A stretch of 64,000 bases of DNA, taken from positions 19,611-83,610 of the forward strand of contig NZ_JBMOXA010000022.1 of the NCBI RefSeq assembly GCF_049316285.1, read 5' to 3'. Under the pieces are notes generated by a model. It ran no database searches and was not told the origin of the DNA. It was given only the letters and a program-made list of their open reading frames with translations. This DNA comes from Rhodoferax_B sp049316285 (GTDB lineage Bacteria > Pseudomonadota > Gammaproteobacteria > Burkholderiales > Burkholderiaceae_C). Of the stretch, positions 55,422 through 62,503 are shown one piece after another. Each line of letters opens with the position of its first letter. The stretch's first letter is position 1. The position numbers and the translations under genes were made by a program.

Positions 55422-56225
55422 ATGACCGAATCCACCGCCCCAAATCTGCCCAAGACGGATGCCGATACACGCCCCAAGTACGCCGTGCCCGCGGTGGAAA
55501 AAGCGCTAGACGTGCTGGAGCTGCTGTCCGAGCAGGCCGTGCCCATGACACAGGCGCAGTTGTGCCGCGCCCTGGGCCGCGAGCCGGGCGAGTTGTTCCG
55601 TATGTTGAGTGCGCTGGAGGCGCGTGGTTATCTGCGCCGCGAAGATACCGGTGGCTACGTGCTCAGCCTGAAGCTGTTTGAGCTGAGCCGTACCCACTCG
55701 CCGCATGATGAATTGCTGCGCGCCGCCGCCGCGCCCATGCGTGAACTGGTGGAGTACACGCGTGAGTCGTGCCACCTGAGCGTGCTGCACCGCGACCAGG
55801 TGCTGGTGTTGACACAGGTGGACAGCCCGACCTCGATCCGTTTGTCGGTGCAGCCCGGTTCGCTGCACTCTGCCGTGGAAACGCTTTCGGGCCACGTGCT
55901 GCTGGCGTATGCACCCGAGGTCGAGCGTGACGACCTGCTGGCGCGCCGCGCCGAATTTCTGCGCATGAGCGCCGTGGAGCGCACGGCCTTCCTTGACAAG
56001 CTGGCCAAGGTGCGCGCCGACGGCTGGGCCTATGCCGAGGGTGCGCGTTTTGTCGGCGGGCGCGACCTGGGTGTGCCCGTGGGCCATGTGCGTGCACGCA
56101 CACGCGCCGTGCTCACCATCGCCTCGCTGCGTGGCACACACACACAGCACGAAGATCTGTTTGAGTTGCTGCCACGCCTGCGCCAGTGTGCCGAGGACAT
56201 TGCGCGCATCGCGGGCATCAACTGA
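55422..56225 (+). CDS. IclR-family transcriptional regulator
   Basis: 267-aa regulator with a winged helix at about residues 22-80 (VPAVEKALDVLELLSEQAVP, CRALGREPGELFRMLSALEA) and an IclR effector domain (segments LSVQPGSLHSAVETLSGHVL, AEGARFVGGRDLGVPV). Last gene of the plus-strand CoA-transferase-MaoC operon, so a local regulator of the organic-acid module. Its likely site is the palindrome at 53638-53654. Confidence 0.9.
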   Translation: MTESTAPNLPKTDADTRPKYAVPAVEKALDVLELLSEQAVPMTQAQLCRALGREPGELFRMLSALEARGYLRREDTGGYVLSLKLFELSRTHSPHDELLRAAAAPMRELVEYTRESCHLSVLHRDQVLVLTQVDSPTSIRLSVQPGSLHSAVETLSGHVLLAYAPEVERDDLLARRAEFLRMSAVERTAFLDKLAKVRADGWAYAEGARFVGGRDLGVPVGHVRARTRAVLTIASLRGTHTQHEDLFELLPRLRQCAEDIARIAGIN

Positions 56226-56291
56226 CACCACTTGGAGTTTTAAGCCAAGAGGCTTGCTGCGCTGATCCAGCGCGCGCAGGCAGCTCCTTTT

Positions 56292-57215
56292 TCAGGAGTC
56301 CTCGGAATCTTCTTTCGCGCTCTTCTTCAGCGCCAAGGCCGCTTCATACAACTCGTTTTTGGGCTGGCCGCTGATCTCGGCCGCCAGCTTCACGGCGGTT
56401 TTTAATGGCAGCTCGGCCATCAGCAATTGCAGCACGCGCAGGTCCAGCGTGTCGGTTTGGGTCGGTGGCGTGGGGTGCACCACCACCACAAACTCGCCGC
56501 GTGTGCGTGAGGCTTGCGCGGCCAGCCAGTCTGGCAAGTCGGCGGCGGGCACGGTGGCGATTTCTTCAAACTGCTTGGTCAGCTCGCGCCCCAGGGTGAT
56601 ACGGCGCGTGCCCAGCGGCAGCAGCGCACGCGCCAGGGCCTCGATGCGGTGCGGCGCTTCCAGCAGCACCACGGCGCGTGGTTCGGCTTGCAGCAGCAGC
56701 ACGGCGGCATCACGCTCGCCGGCCTTGGACGGCAGAAAACCGGTGAACACAAAGCCGCCCTCCTGCACGATGCCGGCCACGCTGAGCGCCGCCGTCATGC
56801 TGCTGGCGCCGGGCAGCGGCAGCACCTGCAGGCCGGCGGCTTGTGCCGCCGCCACCAGGCGCGCGCCGGGGTCGCTGATGGCGGGTGTGCCGGCGTCGCT
56901 CACGTAGGCAATACGTTGGCCCTGCTGCAGCCGCGCCACCACCATCTCGGCGGCTTCGCTCTCGTTGTGCTGGTGCACGGCCAGCAATTGGGCCGAAGCT
57001 TTGTCTATGCCGTAGGCACGCAGCATGCCCTGGGTGTGGCGCGTGTCTTCGCAGGCCACGGCGTCCACCAGGCTCAGCACGTGCAGCGCGCGCAGCGTCA
57101 CATCGGCCAGGTTGCCTATGGGTGTGGCCACCACGTACAAGGCGCCTTGCGGATAATGCTGGCTCGCCGCGGCTTCATGGGCGGCCTGCAAGGCGGAGGT
57201 AAAAGATGCGTGCAA
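56292..57215 (-). CDS. rsmI: 16S rRNA (cytidine-1402-2'-O)-methyltransferase RsmI
   Basis: 307-aa SAM-dependent methyltransferase of the RsmI (tetrapyrrole-methylase fold) family, which modifies C1402 of 16S rRNA. Conserved ALYVVATPIGNLADVTLRAL, CEDTRHTQGML, VSDAGTPAISDPGARLV and LPGASSMTAALSVAG are all present. It starts with TTG at 57215, supported by CGGAG eight bases upstream and the lack of an upstream in-frame ATG. Divergent from yraN, the usual neighbour. Confidence 0.94.
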   Translation of the reverse strand: MHASFTSALQAAHEAAASQHYPQGALYVVATPIGNLADVTLRALHVLSLVDAVACEDTRHTQGMLRAYGIDKASAQLLAVHQHNESEAAEMVVARLQQGQRIAYVSDAGTPAISDPGARLVAAAQAAGLQVLPLPGASSMTAALSVAGIVQEGGFVFTGFLPSKAGERDAAVLLLQAEPRAVVLLEAPHRIEALARALLPLGTRRITLGRELTKQFEEIATVPAADLPDWLAAQASRTRGEFVVVVHPTPPTQTDTLDLRVLQLLMAELPLKTAVKLAAEISGQPKNELYEAALALKKSAKEDSEDS

Positions 57216-57262
57216 AACGGAACTCCGAAAATGGTTAAACCAGCCACCCGAAACGGCGCGCC

Positions 57263-57646
57263 ATGAGCTTGTTCGGCCGAAAACCCGTCACCACCAAACA
57301 ACTGGGCGACGCTGCGGAAGACCTGGCCTTGCAGTATCTGCAGGCACAGGGCTTGAAACTGCTGGAGCGCAATTATCGAACGCCCGGGCGTGGTGGCGGC
57401 GAAATCGATTTGATCATGCGTGCACGCGACGGCACGCTGGTGTTTGTCGAGGTGCGCAAACGCAGTGGCGCCAGCCATGGTGGGGCGGGCGCCAGTGTCG
57501 GCGGCACCAAGCAGCGGCGCATTGTGCTGGCCGCGCGCCACTACCTGATGCGTGTGGCCACGCCGCCGCCGTGCCGCTTTGACGTGCTGCTGGTGCACGG
57601 CAGCGGCATAGAGGATTGGCTACAGGCGGCTTTTGACGCGGAGTAG
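57263..57646 (+). CDS. yraN: YraN family protein (UPF0102)
   Basis: 127-aa protein with an endonuclease-like fold: GEIDLIMRARDGTLVFVEVR holds the E-x-D...E-x-K/R-like core. Function unproven; the family often sits next to rsmI, as here (47 bases between divergent starts). Confidence 0.9.
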   Translation: MSLFGRKPVTTKQLGDAAEDLALQYLQAQGLKLLERNYRTPGRGGGEIDLIMRARDGTLVFVEVRKRSGASHGGAGASVGGTKQRRIVLAARHYLMRVATPPPCRFDVLLVHGSGIEDWLQAAFDAE

Positions 57647-57691
57647 CGGAGAAATTACGCCGCGGCGAGGTGGTGTGGCGCTGTGCCGATG

Positions 57692-58678
57692 TCAATCCAA
57701 GGAAATATTGGTTTTGGCGGCCACAGCCCGCCAGCGTGCCACTTCCGCCTCGGTGTGCTGGCCCAGCGCCGCGCCGGTGTATTGCGCCACCGGCAGCATT
57801 TGAATCGCTTGGGTCGCCATCTTGTCGGTGAACGCTTTGTCGGTCATCACCTTCAGATAGGCCTGCAAAACCTTGTCGAGCACCGGCTTGGGTGTGCCCT
57901 TGGGGGCGTAGATGCCATACCAGGTCGAGGCCTCAAAGCCTGGCAGCACGGTTTCGTCCAACGTGGGCACGTCCTTCAGTTGCGGCAGCCGCACTTTGGA
58001 GGTGACCGCTAGCGCGCGCACTTTGGCCTCGGTGATTTGCGGCAGGGCGGTGTTGGTCTGGTCGAACATGCCGTCCACCTGGCCACCAATCACATCCACC
58101 AGTGCCGGGCCCGCGCCCTTGTAAGGCACCAGGGTGACCTTCAGCCCAGCCGAACTGGCCACCAGCGCGGCGATCAGGTGCGAGCTGGAACCCACGCCGG
58201 CGTTGCTGATGAACAGCTTGTCGGGGTTCTTTTTGCCGAACTCCACCAGGCCTTGGATGTCTTTGGCGGGGTGCTCCTTGCGCACCATCAGCACCAGCGG
58301 GGTGTCGGGGAAGCGAAATACCGGGTCGAAGTCTTTCACCGGGTCGTAGGGCAGCTTTTTGTAGAGCGCAGGTGCCGCACCCATGTAGCCCATGTGGCCC
58401 ACCAGCATGGTGTAGCCATCGGCCGTGGCACGTGCCGCCTTGGCCGTGCCCACGGTGCCCCCGGCGCCGGGCGCGTTCTCGATGATGATGGGCTGGCCCA
58501 GTTCACGTGCCACGCGTTCGGCGATGCTGCGCGCCAGCGCATCGGTGGGGCCACCAGCGGCAAACGGCACGATCCACGTCACGGGTTTGCTGGGGTAGGC
58601 TTGGGCAAATACCAAGGACGTGCTGACCAAAGCGGCGGCGATGGCCAAGGACTTGGCGCAGTTTTTCAGATTCAACAT
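57692..58678 (-). CDS. Tripartite tricarboxylate transporter (TTT/Bug) substrate-binding protein
   Basis: 328-aa periplasmic Bug-family protein with signal peptide (SLAIAAALVSTSLVFAQ). Typical segments are WIVPFAAGGPTDALARSIAE, IIENAPGAGGTVGTAKAARA and PYKGAGPALVDVIGGQVDGM. No TctA/TctB membrane genes are adjacent, so it is an orphan binding protein, as most are in this order of bacteria. Last of an operon with dctA and a lyase; likely binds a carboxylate. Confidence 0.93.
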   Translation of the reverse strand: MLNLKNCAKSLAIAAALVSTSLVFAQAYPSKPVTWIVPFAAGGPTDALARSIAERVARELGQPIIIENAPGAGGTVGTAKAARATADGYTMLVGHMGYMGAAPALYKKLPYDPVKDFDPVFRFPDTPLVLMVRKEHPAKDIQGLVEFGKKNPDKLFISNAGVGSSSHLIAALVASSAGLKVTLVPYKGAGPALVDVIGGQVDGMFDQTNTALPQITEAKVRALAVTSKVRLPQLKDVPTLDETVLPGFEASTWYGIYAPKGTPKPVLDKVLQAYLKVMTDKAFTDKMATQAIQMLPVAQYTGAALGQHTEAEVARWRAVAAKTNISLD

Positions 58679-58725
58679 GTCTCTCTCCGGGTGGAAGTAT
58701 TGGAAGTTTTTGAGGGAAGTGAAAT

Positions 58726-60138
58726 TCAGGTCGGCGATGTTTTCGAGAACGGGATGCCCTTCGTGTGAGGGTTCGCCGCGTTCGTATCGCCGCTGAGCAG
58801 GTTGCCGTCGTCCAGCGTGGCGTCGGCTGTCGCCATGTCGGGGTAGCGTTCGGGGTAGAGGTGGCGTTCGGCCACGCTAGGGTCAAACGTGCCCGACCAT
58901 TTCGCCACCACCACCGTGGCCACGCTGTTGCCCACGGTGTTGCAGGTGGCAATCGCCATCGACAAAAAGCGGTAGACGCCAAAGATCACGGCCAGGCCTT
59001 CCACGGGCAACAAACCGGTCGACGTGACGGTGGCGGCAAACACCACAAACGATCCACCCGACACCGTGGCCGCGCCCTTGGAGGTCAACAGCATCAGCAA
59101 CAAGATGCCGATTTGTTGGTCGAGCGACAGCGGCACGCCATAGGCATGCGAGATGAACATCACCCCCATGGCCATGAACAGCGAGGTGCCGTCCAGGTTG
59201 AAGGCGTAGCCGGTGGGCAGCACCAGGCCCACGGTCTGTTTGGCGCAGCCCAGGCGCTCCAGCTTGATCAGCAAGCGTGGCAGCGCACTTTCTGACGATG
59301 CCGTGCCCAGCACGATGAGGATCTCGTCTTTGATGTAGCGCAGAAAACGCCACAGGCTGAAGCCTGCAAGCTTGGCCACCAGGCCCAGCACCACGGCCAC
59401 AAACAAGGCCACCACCACGTAGAAGCTCAGCACCAGTTGGGCCAGCGCCACCAGCACCGCGCTGCCATTGCTGCCCACCGAATACGCCACGGCGCCAAAG
59501 GTGCCAATGGGTGCGAGTTTCATCACCAGGTTGATGAACGAGAACAACACTTCGGAGATGGCATCCAGCCCGCCATTGATGGCCTTGCGCCGCGTCTCGG
59601 GAATGGCCAGGATGCCGATGCCCACCATCACCGCCAGCACCACCACCTGCAGCAGTTCACCCTTGGCAAAGGCGCCAACAAAGTTGTCCGGCACGATGTG
59701 TGCCATGAACTCCAGAAAGCCCTGCGGCGCCGCCGCTTTGGTGGCCACGGGGGCGGCCGCACCACCAGCCACCGTGGTCATGCCCTGGCCGGTTTGCAAC
59801 AGATTGCCCGCCACCATGCCTATCACCAGGGCGATGGTCGAGATGATTTCAAAGTAGACGATGGCGCGCCAACCCACGCGGCCGGCACTCTTCACATCGC
59901 CCGCCGAGGCGATGCCGTGCACGATGGTCAAGAACACCAGCGGCGCCACACCGGCCTTGATGAGCGACAAGAACATGTCGCCCAGCAGCTTCAGTTGCGA
60001 GGCGAACTTGGGGAAGATAAAACCAACGGCGATCCCCAGCACCAGCGAGACCAGCACTTGCATGCCGAGTTTGCGGTACCAGGGCAGTGGGGGCGCGGAC
60101 GGCACAGCGGTGCCAGCAGACGTGATGGGGGCTTGCAT
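58726..60138 (-). CDS. Dicarboxylate/cation symporter (DctA/GltP family)
   Basis: 470-aa membrane protein of the DAACS family. The serine-rich reentrant segment is seen as LGTASSESALPRL and the substrate-binding region as GLVLPTGYAFNLDGTSLFM, and CNTVGNSVATVVVAKW near the end is conserved. Start at 60138 chosen after GGGGGC; a longer frame is open. Ten bases separate it from the lyase gene upstream. It would import a C4-dicarboxylate or a substituted one, or clear a dicarboxylate product of the lyase. Confidence 0.92.
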   Translation of the reverse strand: MQAPITSAGTAVPSAPPLPWYRKLGMQVLVSLVLGIAVGFIFPKFASQLKLLGDMFLSLIKAGVAPLVFLTIVHGIASAGDVKSAGRVGWRAIVYFEIISTIALVIGMVAGNLLQTGQGMTTVAGGAAAPVATKAAAPQGFLEFMAHIVPDNFVGAFAKGELLQVVVLAVMVGIGILAIPETRRKAINGGLDAISEVLFSFINLVMKLAPIGTFGAVAYSVGSNGSAVLVALAQLVLSFYVVVALFVAVVLGLVAKLAGFSLWRFLRYIKDEILIVLGTASSESALPRLLIKLERLGCAKQTVGLVLPTGYAFNLDGTSLFMAMGVMFISHAYGVPLSLDQQIGILLLMLLTSKGAATVSGGSFVVFAATVTSTGLLPVEGLAVIFGVYRFLSMAIATCNTVGNSVATVVVAKWSGTFDPSVAERHLYPERYPDMATADATLDDGNLLSGDTNAANPHTKGIPFSKTSPT

Positions 60139-60148
60139 GGCGCCCCCT

Positions 60149-61525
60149 TTAAACCGACAACTCGGCAGAAGACGCCAGCGCACGGTCCACCATCTGCGGC
60201 GCCAGGCCCAGGTAGTTGGCCGGGTTGGTCAGGCGGTCGATGCTGGCGCGGTCGAAGTGTGCGGTGACTTCTGGGAGCGCGGCCAGCGCTTCGGCCAAGG
60301 TGCCACCGTGTTCGTTGACGGTGCGGCAGGCGTCGTAGACCACGTCGTGGGCCTGCTGCCGCCCAATAAACGGCGCCATGCCCATCATCACCGCCTCGGC
60401 CACGATCAAGCCTTTGGTGATGCCCAGGTTGTGCGCCATGCGGGCTTGGTCGACGATGAGGCCACCCAACGCAAACTTCGCCTGGTGCAAGGCCCCGGCG
60501 GTGAGGATGAAGCTCTCGGGAATGGCGATCCACTCGGCGTGCCACGGGCCGGTGGCGCGCTCGAAGTCTTGCACCATGGCGTCGACCATCAACCCGGCGT
60601 GTTGGCGTACGGCCTTGCTGGCGGCCAGCATCAGTTCGCTGGAGATCGGGTTGCGCTTTTGCGGCATGGTGCTGCTGGCGCCACGACCCTTGACGAAAGG
60701 CTCGTAGACCTCGGCAAACTCGGTCGAAGCCATGATCATGATGTCGAGCGCAATCTTGCCCAACGAACCGGTCACCAGGGCCAGCAGGTTTACTGCTTCG
60801 GCAAAACCATCACGCGCCACGTGCCAGGTGGTGGTGGGCACACCCAGGCCCAGTTCTTCAGCCATGGCGCGCTGTACCGCAAAGCCTTTGTCGCCCAGCG
60901 AGGCCAGCGTACCGGCGGCGCCGGCAAATTCCACCACCGCCACACGTGGTCGCAGTTGCGCCAAGCGTTCCTGGTGGCGGTCGAACATGGCCAACCAAAT
61001 GGCCACCTTGTAGCCAAAGGTCACGGGTAGCGCTTGTTGCAGGTGGGTGCGCCCGGCCATGGGTGTGTCGCGGTGCTTCTTGGCCAGCGCCGCCAGGATG
61101 CTGCGCAGTTCGCGGATGTCGCTGTCTACGCTGTCGAGCGCGTCGCGCACCTGCAAGGCCACGGCCGTGTCCATGATGTCTTGGGTGGTGGCGCCCCAGT
61201 GCACGTAGCGGCCAGCTTCGCCACACATCGCCACCAACTGGTGCACCAGCGGCAGTATGGGGTAGCCCACGATGTCGGTCTCTTCGCGCATGTGGTCGAA
61301 GTCGATGCGCTCGATGTTCGACTCGCGCGCAATCACCACGGCCGCTTCGGTGGGGATGACGCCGACCTTGGCCTCGGCCTTGGCCAGGGCGACTTCTGCG
61401 TCGATATAGCGCTGGATCAGGGCGCGATCCGAGAAGATGGCGCGCATCTTGGCGGTACCAAAGGCGTCGCGGAAAAGGATGGAATCGACAACGGTGCTGG
61501 CCATGGGGATGGAGGAAAGTGACAT
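60149..61525 (-). CDS. Fumarase/aspartase-superfamily lyase, PcaB (3-carboxymuconate cycloisomerase)/adenylosuccinate lyase-like
   Basis: 458-aa enzyme. The superfamily signature GASSTMPQKRNPISSELML, with the catalytic Ser loop, and the N-terminal RDAFGTAKMRAIFSDRALIQ place it in the PcaB group. The second conserved stretch is WGATTQDIMDTA. PcaB context (protocatechuate genes) is absent; with DctA and a Bug protein downstream a lyase that releases fumarate from an N- or C-substituted succinate is as likely. First gene of its operon; an operator-like site stands 13 bases before its start. Confidence 0.85.
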   Translation of the reverse strand: MSLSSIPMASTVVDSILFRDAFGTAKMRAIFSDRALIQRYIDAEVALAKAEAKVGVIPTEAAVVIARESNIERIDFDHMREETDIVGYPILPLVHQLVAMCGEAGRYVHWGATTQDIMDTAVALQVRDALDSVDSDIRELRSILAALAKKHRDTPMAGRTHLQQALPVTFGYKVAIWLAMFDRHQERLAQLRPRVAVVEFAGAAGTLASLGDKGFAVQRAMAEELGLGVPTTTWHVARDGFAEAVNLLALVTGSLGKIALDIMIMASTEFAEVYEPFVKGRGASSTMPQKRNPISSELMLAASKAVRQHAGLMVDAMVQDFERATGPWHAEWIAIPESFILTAGALHQAKFALGGLIVDQARMAHNLGITKGLIVAEAVMMGMAPFIGRQQAHDVVYDACRTVNEHGGTLAEALAALPEVTAHFDRASIDRLTNPANYLGLAPQMVDRALASSAELSV

Positions 61526-61537
61526 CTAAATCTCGCA

Positions 61538-61553
61538 ATATGTTCGGACATAT
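61538..61553. promoter_or_regulatory. GntR-type operator A
   Basis: ATATGTTCGGACATAT, 6-base perfect arms ATATGT/ACATAT. It lies in the leader of the lyase gene, 13 bases before the start. Exact mirror image of operator B over 14 bases. Confidence 0.75.
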
Positions 61554-61561
61554 GAAATCTA

Positions 61562-61577
61562 ATATGTCCGAACATAA
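61562..61577. promoter_or_regulatory. GntR-type operator B
   Basis: ATATGTCCGAACATAA, the reverse complement of operator A except for the last base. Centres are 24 bases apart. The pair sits between the divergent lyase operon and the gntR gene, 91 bases before the chosen gntR start, so both directions can be controlled. Confidence 0.75.
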
Positions 61578-61667
61578 TTGCATTCAGTGTTTACCCTAGG
61601 ATTGAATGCGCCACGGCGGAGAGCAGCGCGTTACTGCCTGCAGCTTCCCAAAGGCAAAATCACGGGT

Positions 61668-62402
61668 ATGACCACTAAACCCCACTTTTCGAGCATTGCG
61701 GCCCATCTCAAAGAAGGCATCACGTCGGGCCATTTCCCTATCGGGTCTTTGCTGCCTACCGAGTTGGAGTTGCGCGACCACTACCAAACCAGCCGCCATA
61801 CCGTGCGTATGGCTTTGCTGGAGCTACAAAAGCTCGGTTTGGTGTCGCGCCGCAAGAACGTGGGTACACGCGTGGAAACCGCGACGCCCCAGGCGGGGTT
61901 CCAGCAATCGCTGGCTTCGGTGGAGGATTTGGTGCAGTTCGGCGAGAGCCACAGCCGGGTGGTGCGCGAGGTGCAGCAAGTGCAGGCGAAAGATGCGCTG
62001 GCGACGTTGCTGGGCTGTGCCGACGGCACCAGGTGGCTGCGGATTTCCAGCTTGCGGCTGGAAAACGCCGAGGGCGGTGCGCCGATTGGCTGGACCGATG
62101 TGTATGTTGACCCGCTCTACACCGACTTGGTGGACTTGGTCAAAGAGTCGCCCGAAGTGCTGGTGAGCACCTTGATCGAGCAGCACTTCGGCCGCCGTGT
62201 GGCGGAAATCGTGCAACAGGTACAAGCGCTGGAGGTGACCGCTGCCATGGCCGAACGGCTACAAATCAAGCCCGGCACGGCGGCTTTGCAGATCGTGCGG
62301 CGGTATTTGGATGCCGATGGTGAAGCTGCCGAAATCACCGTGACCACGCACCCGGCAGACCGGTTCACGCTCAGCATGCGGTTGCAGCGCGCGAATGGCT
62401 GA
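61668..62402 (+). CDS. GntR/HutC-family transcriptional regulator (UTRA domain)
   Basis: 244-aa regulator. N-terminal winged helix: HLKEGITSGHFPIGSLLPTE and YQTSRHTVRMALLELQKLGL (residues about 8-72). C-terminal UTRA ligand domain with VYVDPLYTDLVDLVKESPEV and VTTHPADRFTLSMRL. Start at 61668 fits the family; a longer frame is open upstream to 61578. Divergent from the lyase-dctA-Bug operon and next to two operators, so it is likely its local, acid-responsive repressor. Confidence 0.9.
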   Translation: MTTKPHFSSIAAHLKEGITSGHFPIGSLLPTELELRDHYQTSRHTVRMALLELQKLGLVSRRKNVGTRVETATPQAGFQQSLASVEDLVQFGESHSRVVREVQQVQAKDALATLLGCADGTRWLRISSLRLENAEGGAPIGWTDVYVDPLYTDLVDLVKESPEVLVSTLIEQHFGRRVAEIVQQVQALEVTAAMAERLQIKPGTAALQIVRRYLDADGEAAEITVTTHPADRFTLSMRLQRANG

Positions 62403-62503
62403 TATTCGGCGCTTCTGATTCCCTGCTTTTTGCCGAAAGAGAAGAGGAAACCACTCTAAACTGGTGATTGTTTGTCACACGGGCAACACCTTAAAACCTG
62501 GCC

